In this document: positions 6,484 through 12,928 of the stretch, one piece after another | Position numbering within the stretch: the stretch's first letter is position 1 | How the letters are laid out: the number at the start of each line of letters is the position of its first letter | DNA from: Pseudomonadota bacterium | Lineage (GTDB): Bacteria; Myxococcota; Polyangia; Polyangiales; Polyangiaceae | DNA: 12,928 nt | NCBI GenBank assembly: GCA_023419055.1 | Contig: JAEZYO010000949.1 | Coordinates: forward strand, 1 to 12,928 | Direction of reading: 5' to 3' | Notes under the pieces: generated by a model | The model's database searches: none | What the model was told of the DNA's origin: nothing | The model's input: only the letters and a program-made list of their open reading frames with translations | Translations under genes and position numbers: made by a program

Positions 6484-7660
6484 AGACTCCCCCGCCGCAG
6501 CCCTGCTGAAGGCGCTCGAGCTCGATGACACGCTGGATGCTGCGCAACCTCGGCGACTTCCGGCCGCAACGGCAGGGGTCGGTCACGTAGGTCGCTTCGT
6601 CGCCCACGGCGTACCTGATGAAGCGTGATCCGTTGCGAATGCCCGTCACCACCACGAACCCGCGCTCCCCGTTCTTCACGTGTTTGCCGGTCTTCTCGTC
6701 CAACACCTCGGTGTAGGTGGGCCCGGCGCCGAGGTGCAGGCCTTCGTTGAACTCGCAGTCGATGGCGTTCGGGAGGCTCTCGGAGAAGCCGTACATCTCG
6801 AAGAACTTGGTCTTCTCGACGCCCGCGAGCTCGTTCGCCTCCCACAGCCTCTCCTTCAAGTTCAGCCCGGCCGCGTCGCGCGGAGAGCCGCTCGTGATGA
6901 TGACGCGGATGTTCCTGCCGATGAAGTTGTCGGCGTCGATGTTGAGCAGCGAGTCCAAGTTGGTGCCCTTGGACGCCCCGGGGCTGCCGCTCGGGAGGCC
7001 GGGGGGGATCGCGAGTCCATTGAAGCCTCCGAACTCCTTCGCTCCGCCGCGCATCAGCTGTTCGAGCACCGCTTCGGGAGTCGTGCGCGTCATGTGGACG
7101 CCCTCGACTGAGCAACCGTAGGTGGAGATGCTGTCCTCCTGGAACTTGGCGCCCACGTGCCCGCCGTTGAAGCAGTTCAGCACGCGAGTCACCGCGCCGA
7201 AGGGCACGTGCGACGCGAGCAGCCGCGCGCCCGTCGCGACGAGGACCTCCCAGTCGTCCTTCGTGTAGTACGACACCTTGGGTTTCAGGCCGCTCGAGCC
7301 GCTGGTCGTGAACTTGCGCCACAGCTTCTGCTCTTGCGGCAGATCGTGAAAGCCGACCTTGAGGCGTTCGCGCAGGTCGTCCGGGAGCAGGCTGCTGTCG
7401 TCGAGCGCGCTCACCTCGCCGCTCGAGAGCGGCGGGATCGCAGCGAACCCCTCGGCAGCGCGGAGGTCGCGCGGCGAGAGCCCGGCGCGGCGAACCCGCT
7501 CGCGATAGAACTCGCACGCCTCGACGCTGTGCGCGACGAACTCGTAGCACAGCTTCTGATACTCGTTCGAGTACGGCTCGTCGTCGTTACGGCGATCGCT
7601 CACGTCGAACGCGACGGCACCGAACTTGATGATCTTGGAAGGCAGGTTGACTTTTTGCAT
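6482..7660 (-). CDS. LuxE/PaaK-like adenylate-forming enzyme (acyl-protein synthetase-like)
   Basis: A 392-residue adenylate-forming enzyme of the LuxE/phenylacetate-CoA ligase group. 'FTTSGSSGLKPK' at 117-128 is the ATP-phosphate-binding loop, 'NCFNGGHVG' at 162-170 a substrate-side loop, 'MYGFSES' at 289-295 the adenine-binding motif, and 'RYAVGDEA' at 349-356 carries the ribose-binding Asp354. 'DPCRCGRKSPRL' at 361-372 is the PaaK-type Cys-x-Cys-Gly-Arg hinge. The mobile C-terminal lid of PaaK (about 100 residues) is missing. Instead the chain ends 'QQGCGGGV', with Cys388 five residues from the end, reminiscent of LuxE, in which a Cys near the C-terminus receives the acyl group and passes it to LuxC. 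The likely role is to activate a carboxylic acid with ATP for the reductase encoded 11 bases downstream. A 54-base gap separates it from the GMC gene. The acid substrate is unknown. Confidence 0.8.
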   Translation of the reverse strand: MQKVNLPSKIIKFGAVAFDVSDRRNDDEPYSNEYQKLCYEFVAHSVEACEFYRERVRRAGLSPRDLRAAEGFAAIPPLSSGEVSALDDSSLLPDDLRERLKVGFHDLPQEQKLWRKFTTSGSSGLKPKVSYYTKDDWEVLVATGARLLASHVPFGAVTRVLNCFNGGHVGAKFQEDSISTYGCSVEGVHMTRTTPEAVLEQLMRGGAKEFGGFNGLAIPPGLPSGSPGASKGTNLDSLLNIDADNFIGRNIRVIITSGSPRDAAGLNLKERLWEANELAGVEKTKFFEMYGFSESLPNAIDCEFNEGLHLGAGPTYTEVLDEKTGKHVKNGERGFVVVTGIRNGSRFIRYAVGDEATYVTDPCRCGRKSPRLRSIQRVIELERLQQGCGGGV

Positions 7661-7714
7661 GCTTGACGCTCGCTTTTCGAGGAAACCCTTTGGTGTGAAC
7701 GGCGACGCCGGCGG

Positions 7715-9712
7715 CTAGGCCAAGAGCTCCGCGTCCGAGGCGGCCGCTTTGCAGGCCGCGTCGCCGATGATGACGTCCGACGCCTTCTCGCTGATCATCA
7801 CGATGGCGGCGGTGGGGAAGAAGCCAGGCGTCTTCGGGAACACCGACGCGTCGACGACGCGGAGGCTCTCGACGCCGCGCACCCGGAAGCTGCTGTCGAG
7901 CACCGCCATCGGGTCGTCGTCGGCGCCGATCTTGGCGGTGCAGGACGCGTGGTGCCCCCAGGCGACGTTGCGCACGTGCTCCTCGAGCTCTTGCTGCGAC
8001 TGGAGGTGCTCTCCCGGCGACACCTCGGCGACGAAGTGCTGCTGAGCGAGCGGATCCGCCATCGCCTCCCGAATCATGCGGATGCCCTCCACGCTCGCCT
8101 TCAAGTCGTCGCTCCCCGCGTTCCCCTCCTCGAAGTAGTGGAAGACGATGTTCGGGACGTCGGTGGGATCGGTGGAGCGCAGCGTGACCGTACCGGCGGT
8201 GTTCTCGACGTGCGTCTTGAGGACGTTCCAGGTCCAGTGATTCGTGAGCGGCTCGCTGGAGTACCCGGGGTAGTAGCCGTAGAAGGCGACCGGGAGCCCC
8301 ACGAAGAACAGATCCGGCTCGCCCTTCGCGACGCTGGATTTCGCGATGCGAGTCCCGAGGATGGTGTTGCTGGCGAAGGGACCCGAGAACTCTTGTTCCA
8401 CGCCCTGATCGTCCAACCACTTTCCGGACGTGTAGCTTGCCTGACAAGGATCCCCACTCTGGAAGGTGCATCGCCCCCAGAGCGGGTTCTCCTCACCCTT
8501 CATCGAGTAGACGACCGGCACCTCGTAGCGATCTTGCAGGTTCGCTCCGACCCCTGGAAGATCGACCACGACGTCGATCCCGAGACGCTTGAGCTCGCGC
8601 TTGGGTCCGATCCCAGACAGCTTGAGCAGCTGAGGCGTGTTGAAGGCTCCGCCTGCGAGGATCACCTCGCGACGCGCGAACAGAGTCTCCTTGCGCCCGG
8701 GCGCGGCCGTCTCGCTGTAGCGGTGCGCCTTGTAGCTCTGACCGCCGCCGCGGAGATACTCGACGCCCACCGCCCGCTTCGAGCGGCCCTTCTTTCGGAT
8801 CACGACGCGCGAAGCGAGCGCGTTCGTGATGATGTGGAGCTTGTCGGGGAGCGCGGTCTGCGTGTCGATCAGGTACTCCCGGATGGCGACGCGCTTCTTG
8901 TTGAGCACGTTCATCGGCGTCTTGAAGTAGCCGGTGGCGCCTTGCGCGACCGTGGGATCGTTGACGTCGAGCGTCGGGTTTCCCTCGAAGAACGCGTCCG
9001 GCGTCTCGGTGCCCGCGTAGGCGATGTCCGCGAAGCTCGGGAAGGTCGTGTATGCCGACTCTTCCACCATGGAGGTGCCGATGTACCCGGCGAAGCCGTG
9101 CCCCGGCTGCGACGGCTCGCAGTACTGGCAGCTCTCGACGCGGACGTAGTAGTTTCGCATCTTGTCCGCTGCCCACGAAGCGTCGCCGGTCATGCTGGCG
9201 ATGGCGTCGAAGTCGCTGTCGTGCGGGTAACACCAGATGAGGGCGTTGTGAGAGGCCGAGCCGCCGAGGCACGACCCACGCGGATAGAGCACGCCCTTGT
9301 CGGGGACGTAGTTCGGGTCCTTCTGCTGTTGTTCGAGGTTCGCGTAGTGGCTGACGAAGATCTGCCAACTGAGGAGCGGGTGCTCCGAAGCGCCGCCGAA
9401 GAAGCCGGGCGTCTCGTACACGCCCTGGGTGCTCGGGTCGATCTCGTTGGCCTCGGCGGACACCGGATCGAGGCCGGCTTCCAGGAGGGCGACGGTGAAG
9501 CCTGCCTTGGCCAGGTTTGCCGCGAGCGGACCTCCGCCGGGCCCCGCGCCCACGACGATGAAGTCGTAAACACGTCGCGTCCTGTTACGACCGAGCGCGA
9601 TCTCGGGAATCGTCGTGCTTGCGAGCGCCGCGGCAGCCGCCTGCTTGATGAAGGCGCGCCTCCCTGCGCCGCCGTGCCTCGCCGTCTTCGACTTCTTGTG
9701 AAAAACACTCAT
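7715..9712 (-). CDS. Tat-exported GMC family FAD oxidoreductase
   Basis: A 665-residue glucose-methanol-choline oxidoreductase. The N-terminus has a twin-arginine signal, 'GRRAFIKQAAAAALAS' around 17-32, so export of the folded flavoprotein is expected. The FAD-binding 'VVGAGPGGGPLAANLA' is at 53-68, GMC signature 1 'YPRGSCLGGSASHNALIW' at 143-160, signature 2 'GGAFNTPQLLKLSGIG' at 354-369, and the catalytic His in 'WGHHASCTAKIG' is His588. The second catalytic residue, His or Asn in most members, aligns with Phe632 in 'PGFFPTAAIVMISEKASD'; I recall similar 'GFF' variants in bacterial GMC proteins. Members oxidise alcohols or sterols using oxygen or an electron carrier. The ATG at 9712 was chosen; a GTG three codons upstream also fits, and neither has a strong binding site. 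It heads the acid-reduction genes, so oxidation of an alcohol related to their product is plausible. Confidence 0.88.
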   Translation of the reverse strand: MSVFHKKSKTARHGGAGRRAFIKQAAAAALASTTIPEIALGRNRTRRVYDFIVVGAGPGGGPLAANLAKAGFTVALLEAGLDPVSAEANEIDPSTQGVYETPGFFGGASEHPLLSWQIFVSHYANLEQQQKDPNYVPDKGVLYPRGSCLGGSASHNALIWCYPHDSDFDAIASMTGDASWAADKMRNYYVRVESCQYCEPSQPGHGFAGYIGTSMVEESAYTTFPSFADIAYAGTETPDAFFEGNPTLDVNDPTVAQGATGYFKTPMNVLNKKRVAIREYLIDTQTALPDKLHIITNALASRVVIRKKGRSKRAVGVEYLRGGGQSYKAHRYSETAAPGRKETLFARREVILAGGAFNTPQLLKLSGIGPKRELKRLGIDVVVDLPGVGANLQDRYEVPVVYSMKGEENPLWGRCTFQSGDPCQASYTSGKWLDDQGVEQEFSGPFASNTILGTRIAKSSVAKGEPDLFFVGLPVAFYGYYPGYSSEPLTNHWTWNVLKTHVENTAGTVTLRSTDPTDVPNIVFHYFEEGNAGSDDLKASVEGIRMIREAMADPLAQQHFVAEVSPGEHLQSQQELEEHVRNVAWGHHASCTAKIGADDDPMAVLDSSFRVRGVESLRVVDASVFPKTPGFFPTAAIVMISEKASDVIIGDAACKAAASDAELLA

Positions 9713-9767
9713 TTTGCACACACTTTCGCTGCTGAGCCCATTGACGAGCCCGCAATATTTGGGGGAA

Positions 9768-9792
9768 CGAGGAGGCTCGCGAGCTCACCTCG
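9768..9792 (-). other. Imperfect stem-loop between hydrolase and GMC genes
   Basis: In the 126-base gap, cgagg (9768-9772) pairs with cctcg (9788-9792) around the 10-base perfect palindrome gctcgcgagc (9775-9784). No T tract follows on the minus strand, so this is at most a weak attenuator or a protein-binding palindrome. A promoter for the GMC gene may also lie in this gap, but none is clear. Confidence 0.25.
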
Positions 9793-9847
9793 CCCGAGTC
9801 GGGTTGGCGGAACCGACGGCGTCGTGACCGTCAGAACCGAGAACGAA

Positions 9848-10669
9848 TCACGGCGACGTCGACTTCGCGGCGCCGGCGATCACTTTGGCGACATCCAGAG
9901 GACGCGACAGCATCGGTACGTGGCTCGAGCGCAGCACCTTGACGTTGGCCTTGATCTTGGCCGCGGCCGCGCGCTGTGCCTCGGGGTGAATCATGCGATC
10001 TTGTTCGGTGACGATGTACCAGCTGGGCTTGGACACCCACGCCGCCGCCGTCAGCTTCTCGTCGAAGTTGGCTGCCCGGACCGCGCCCTGAGACGCTTCG
10101 ATGAGCTTCTTCTCGCTGTCGCTCGCGTCCTGCGCGAAGTCGGTGGCTACGCCCTCGGGTGATAGCTTCAAATAGCCGTCCGAGACGATGAGTCGAGCGA
10201 GACCGGGCGGCGCAGGGTGATCCTTGACGGTGTCCGCCGACGACTGTCCAACCGACGGCGCGAACGCGGCGACGTAAACCAGCGCCTTGACCTTCGGGTC
10301 GACCCCCGCCTGGGTGATGACCGCTCCTCCCCAGGAGTGTCCGACCAACACCACGGGCCCTGGCGCTTCTTTGATGGCGCGCTTGGTGAACGCCACGTCG
10401 TCAGCGAGTGACGAAAGCGGGTTCTGCACGACGATGACCTTGAGGCCCTGCTTCTGAAGCAATGGAACCACCTTGTTCCATGCGGATCCGTCAGCGAACG
10501 CGCCGTGGACGAGCACCGCCGTGGTGGGCGGAGGAGGAGGCGGGTCCGCCGCGAAGCTCGGCGCGCTGAACAGCGCGAGGCACGCGACGACCAAGAACTG
10601 AAGAATCACGCTCCCAGCGAGCGCTTGCCATACGGCGCGACCCCGCAAGTATCCCTTGATTTGACCCAT
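9848..10669 (-). CDS. Exported alpha/beta hydrolase (esterase-like)
   Basis: A 273-residue hydrolase with an intact triad: Ser112 in the elbow 'VGHSWGGA' at 109-116, Asp224 in 'TEQDRMI', and His250 in 'RSSHVPMLSRP'. 'AVLVHGAFADGSAW' at 51-64 gives the oxyanion-hole strand. This pattern is that of the EstC/methylsalicylate-esterase-like group. Residues 13-40 form a hydrophobic Sec signal ending 'SAPSFA-AD', followed by a run of six prolines, so a periplasmic or secreted location is expected. A 'VVAC' in the core of the signal could mimic a lipobox but sits too far inside. The ATG at 10669 was chosen because GGAG lies seven bases before it; an adjacent ATG at 10672 and a TTG at 10693 are alternatives. 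It is preceded by a tandem-palindrome operator candidate and may be controlled by the MarR-type regulator upstream. The substrate is unknown, probably a small ester. Confidence 0.87.
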   Translation of the reverse strand: MGQIKGYLRGRAVWQALAGSVILQFLVVACLALFSAPSFAADPPPPPPTTAVLVHGAFADGSAWNKVVPLLQKQGLKVIVVQNPLSSLADDVAFTKRAIKEAPGPVVLVGHSWGGAVITQAGVDPKVKALVYVAAFAPSVGQSSADTVKDHPAPPGLARLIVSDGYLKLSPEGVATDFAQDASDSEKKLIEASQGAVRAANFDEKLTAAAWVSKPSWYIVTEQDRMIHPEAQRAAAAKIKANVKVLRSSHVPMLSRPLDVAKVIAGAAKSTSP

Positions 10670-10672
10670 CAT

Positions 10673-10680
10673 TCCTCTCC
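10673..10680 (-). promoter_or_regulatory. Ribosome binding site of the exported hydrolase
   Basis: GGAGAGGA on the minus strand directly before two consecutive ATG codons. The GGAG part is seven bases from the second ATG (10669) and four from the first (10672), which favours the second and argues against the TTG start at 10693. Confidence 0.55.
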
Positions 10681-10747
10681 ACGTCTTCCTCAATGGGCGC
10701 CGGCTATGCCACCTGCGCCTACCCAGGAGACGTTAATAAACTACCGC

Positions 10748-10782
10748 GCGATTAGATCGCAAGCGATTTAATTGCACGCGAT
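10748..10782 (-). promoter_or_regulatory. Tandem palindromic operator, MarR/OhrR-type candidate, over a promoter
   Basis: Two palindromes in a 15-base period: GCGAT-TAG-ATCGC (10748-10760) and GCGAT-TTA-ATTGC (10763-10775), then a third GCGAT half-site at 10778-10782. The block is AT-rich in a GC-rich neighbourhood and lies about 80 bases upstream of the exported hydrolase ATG. On the minus strand TCTAAT (10751-10756) fits a -10 box, with a weak GTGCAA 16 bases upstream, so a bound repressor would cover the promoter. The arrangement resembles what I recall for OhrR-type operators, and an OhrR-like gene lies nearby. Binding is inferred. Confidence 0.55.
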
Positions 10783-11339
10783 ACATATACCTATGCCAGC
10801 ACCGCACGAACGACTCGCCGACCCGATCGTGACCTCGCGAGCACTGAAGAAACTTTCGAAACTCGCACTCAACGGCGACGCACCACTTCGATGACAAGGC
10901 TTTCACGAACGAGCTCGGCGCGATCGCCGCGCTCGACGTCGCTGACGCGCGGCGAAGCTCGTCAACGCCGGCGCGCGAGGACATGCGACGTAAGCTCGCC
11001 GAGCGAGGTGACCGGCGAGAGCGTGAGAAGCCAATTGCTCGCATGGCTCGCGGTGCCAAGTCGCCGTCGCTCGAACGAGGTCCTAGGCCCGCGCCGTTTC
11101 GATTTCCTCCTTCGAGCCATGATGATGTTCGCTCGAGCGCACGACGATCACTCTTTTTGCGCGTCTTGGATCACTCTTCGACGACGTGTCGCTCCGCCAT
11201 GAGGAGTGAAGTCCGATCGACCGCCTCGACGGCGGCACGACGCGATGAAGCAGCCACTCAGGCAGGTTATTGGGCGCCGTACGCAGCGCGCTCACCTCTC
11301 GCGTTCGAGGCGGCACGAGTCGGCGAGGACGTGACGAGC
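10783..11339. other. Gene-free stretch between hydrolase operator and MarR gene
   Basis: About 560 bases with no coding region I can support. Open frames on both strands have biased, Arg/Ser-rich translations with no recognisable motif and no ribosome binding sites. A 33-codon plus-strand frame at 10793-10894 starts just after the operator but resembles nothing known. The stretch may be a decayed gene or spacer. No tRNA, repeat or insertion-sequence end was seen. Confidence 0.4.
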
Positions 11340-11801
11340 TCAGCGCCCGGCGACGTCGAGGAGCTTCTCGCGAAGATCCTCCAACCGTCGCTTCAGCTCG
11401 CGCGCGTCGCTCGCGGTGCAGGGCACTCGGTTCATCTCGGCTTGCACGCCGAGGGCCTTCGTGCGGAGGGCCTTACCAGCCTCCGTCAACGAGACCAGAA
11501 CTTGTCGTTCGTCTTCCTCGGCGCGTTGACGCGACACCAAGCCGTTGGCCTGCAGGCGCTGCAAGATCGGGCTGGTGGTCGCCGAGTCGAGGAAGAGCCG
11601 CGCCCCGAGCTCGGAGACGGGGATCGAGTCTTCCTGCCAGAGAACCAGCATCACCAGGTATTGCGCGTAGGTCAGGTTCAACGGCCGCAGGGTCTTGCGG
11701 TACAGCCGATCCATCGCGAGGCCCGTCGAGTAGAGTGAGAAGCACAGCAAGTCGTCGACAGTCGCGAGCTCTGGGGCGGGCCTGGCTTTGCGCTGGCGCA
11801 T
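11340..11801 (-). CDS. MarR family regulator, OhrR-like two-cysteine peroxide sensor
   Basis: A 153-residue MarR protein with OhrR features. 'DDLLCFSLYSTGLAMDRLYRKTL' near the N-terminus places Cys20 as the peroxidatic cysteine. Tyr34 and Tyr45 lie 14 and 25 residues after it, the same spacing as Cys15, Tyr29 and Tyr40 of Bacillus subtilis OhrR. 'LTYAQYLVMLVLW', 'LGARLFLDSATTSPILQRL' (recognition helix region, about 65-83) and 'RAEEDERQVLVSLT' (wing, 93-106) complete the winged helix. Cys128 matches the position of the resolving cysteine in two-cysteine OhrRs such as that of Xanthomonas. Such proteins repress until oxidised by organic hydroperoxides. No ohr peroxidase gene is present here; the nearest plausible target is the exported hydrolase promoter about 560 bases downstream. 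The ATG at 11801 has no clear binding site. Confidence 0.87.
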   Translation of the reverse strand: MRQRKARPAPELATVDDLLCFSLYSTGLAMDRLYRKTLRPLNLTYAQYLVMLVLWQEDSIPVSELGARLFLDSATTSPILQRLQANGLVSRQRAEEDERQVLVSLTEAGKALRTKALGVQAEMNRVPCTASDARELKRRLEDLREKLLDVAGR

Positions 11802-11811
11802 CCGGAAATAG

Positions 11812-11820
11812 GTAATTTAC
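11812..11820. promoter_or_regulatory. Short palindrome before the MarR gene
   Basis: gtaatttac (arms gtaa/ttac) in a small AT-rich patch, ending 10 bases upstream of the MarR-type ATG. It could be an autoregulatory half-operator or part of a -10 region. The rest of the 260-base gap to the kinase shows nothing I can name. It is too short to be sure. Confidence 0.25.
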
Positions 11821-12061
11821 ACCCCTCTCGGTGGCAAGGTGCGACATCGCCAACTCAGAGTCAGCAATCGACCACTCGCCTCCGGCGAACCGGCGCACCT
11901 CGACACACACGTGGAAAGACGAGGCCTCCGAGAATGATCGGCATCGAGACGAACTTACCGAGGTGTCTCGAAAAACGCGTAGATTCGTCTGAAACTCTAC
12001 GGCGCTTCGAGCGCGCGCCTCGACCAGCACGGCGCCGAGCGGGACCGGACCCCGGAAACGG

Positions 12062-12928
12062 TCAGGCCTCGCGAACGCGACGAGCGAGCGACTGAGGATA
12101 CTCGGCGGGGAGCCCCTGAATCGGAGCCAGGGCGAGCGCCTGCTCGAGCTCGCGTGCGTTCTGCGGGCGCTCGGCGGCGCGCTTCCGGAGACAGCTCATG
12201 ACCGCCGCTTCGATCGCTTGAGGGATGGGCAGGTCGGGCCGCGCCTGCCGCATCGGGACCGGGATCTCGCGCTGCTGGAGATCGAGGAGCTCGCGGCGGC
12301 TGCGCCCGCGGATCGGGAGCTCGCCGGTCATGGCCTCGTACATCAAGACGCCGAAGGCGTAGAGATCGGTTCGCTGATCGACGGGGGCCCCGACGCACTG
12401 CTCGGGCGACATGTACTCGGGCGTGCCGAGCGTGTAACCGTCCTGGGTGAGCTGCTCCGCCTCGCTCAGCTTGCTCATGCCGAAGTCCAGCACCTTCACC
12501 GAGCCGTCGCTGCACAAGAATATGTTTGCCGGTTTCAAATCGCGGTGCACGACGCCCTGCTGGTGGGCCGCCGCGAGCGCGCGACAGACCTGCGTGAAGA
12601 TCGGGACCGCGGCGGCGGGGCCGAGCGGCCCCTTGCGCCGCAGGCGCGTCGCGAGGCTCTCGCCCTGCAGGAGCTCCATCACCACGTAGATGGAGCCGTC
12701 CGGCAGCTGCTCGAGATCGAGCGTGCGGACCACGTTCGGGTGCTCGATCGACACCTGGACCCGCGCTTCGCGGCGCAGGCGCGCGACCTCGGACGCGTCC
12801 GCGGCCGCCGCGCCGCGCAGCACCTTGATGGCGACCTTGGCCCCGAGCGCCGTGTGCTCGGCGGCGTAGACCGCGCCGATCCCGCCCGAGCCGATGCGGC
12901 TCGTGATGCGGTACTTGCCGCCCAGGGT
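12062..12928 (-). CDS. Hanks-type serine/threonine protein kinase, 5' end outside window
   Basis: 288 residues are visible and the start is beyond the right edge. They cover an almost complete kinase domain: glycine loop 'IGSGGIGAVY' at 12-21, ATP-anchoring Lys35 in 'VAIKV', 'VVHRDLKPANIFL' catalytic loop, 'VLDFGMSKL' metal-binding loop, 'GTPEYMSPEQC' activation and P+1 segment, and 'DLYAFGVLMYEAMTGELPI'. All catalytic residues are present, so it should be active. The protein ends shortly after the kinase domain, with no transmembrane or sensor domain at the C-terminus; any such part would have to be N-terminal. Short soluble kinases of this kind are abundant in myxobacteria. It reads toward the MarR gene with a 260-base gap, and nothing ties it to the metabolic genes. 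Confidence 0.95.
   Translation of the reverse strand, partial: TLGGKYRITSRIGSGGIGAVYAAEHTALGAKVAIKVLRGAAAADASEVARLRREARVQVSIEHPNVVRTLDLEQLPDGSIYVVMELLQGESLATRLRRKGPLGPAAAVPIFTQVCRALAAAHQQGVVHRDLKPANIFLCSDGSVKVLDFGMSKLSEAEQLTQDGYTLGTPEYMSPEQCVGAPVDQRTDLYAFGVLMYEAMTGELPIRGRSRRELLDLQQREIPVPMRQARPDLPIPQAIEAAVMSCLRKRAAERPQNARELEQALALAPIQGLPAEYPQSLARRVREA

Noticed and set aside
6471..7550. N-terminal extension of the acyl reductase by 360 codons
   Set aside because: It is an out-of-frame shadow of the LuxE-like gene; a strong ribosome binding site six bases before 6470 fixes the true start.
7949..10162. A 737-codon open frame on the plus strand
   Set aside because: It lies antisense to the GMC gene and hydrolase, both of which have clear family motifs. 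Its translation is Arg/Val/Asp-rich without motifs, as expected for a shadow frame in high-GC DNA.
10793..10894. A 33-codon plus-strand frame just after the operator
   Set aside because: There is no binding site, no recognisable motif and it is very short; it is not distinguishable from chance.
1..12928. CRISPR array, tRNA, insertion sequence or attachment site
   Set aside because: No spaced direct repeats beyond the three half-site operator block, no tRNA-like cloverleaf, no transposase motifs and no terminal repeats were seen on either strand.

Overview
The window is a high-GC accessory region. It most likely comes from a myxobacterium-like deltaproteobacterium (Myxococcota). That guess is inference from the base composition, the short Hanks-type serine/threonine kinase and the mix of secondary-metabolism-like enzymes; there is no rRNA or other phylogenetic marker. 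All supported genes lie on the minus strand, so transcription runs from right to left.

Right part (12928 to about 10700): a Ser/Thr kinase, cut by the window edge, is followed by a MarR-family regulator with the residues of a two-cysteine OhrR peroxide sensor. About 650 bases without a convincing gene come next. This stretch contains an AT-rich tandem palindrome array, likely a MarR-type operator, just upstream of an exported alpha/beta hydrolase (9848-10669) with an intact catalytic triad.

Middle part (9712 to 4805): a Tat-exported GMC-type FAD oxidoreductase, a LuxE/PaaK-like adenylate-forming enzyme, a LuxC/aldehyde-dehydrogenase-like acyl reductase, and a small DUF1330 protein. LuxE/LuxC-type pairs activate a carboxylic acid and reduce it to an aldehyde. 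Here the LuxE-like protein has a cysteine in a glycine-rich C-terminal tail, and the LuxC-like protein has the catalytic Cys but lacks the aldehyde-dehydrogenase general base, as expected for an acyl reductase.

Left part (4676 to 1): five genes joined by overlaps of 4, 4, 14 and 8 bases. They encode a DRE-TIM aldolase/lyase, an alpha/beta-hydrolase-fold protein that has lost its catalytic residues, a fusion of an isopropylmalate/isocitrate-type decarboxylating dehydrogenase with a CinA-N (molybdopterin-binding-like) domain, a RraA-family aldolase-like protein, and the start of a putative DUF6282-like metal-dependent hydrolase. The first and third enzymes together resemble the carbon-chain logic of leucine biosynthesis (aldol-type chemistry plus oxidative decarboxylation) without the isomerase.

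Together the genes look like an undescribed pathway that handles an unusual hydroxy/keto acid and interconverts its acid, aldehyde and alcohol forms. Substrate and product cannot be read from the sequence. The most distinctive parts are the dehydrogenase-CinA fusion, the pseudo-hydrolase coupled between two enzymes, and the LuxC/LuxE-like pair outside a bioluminescence context.
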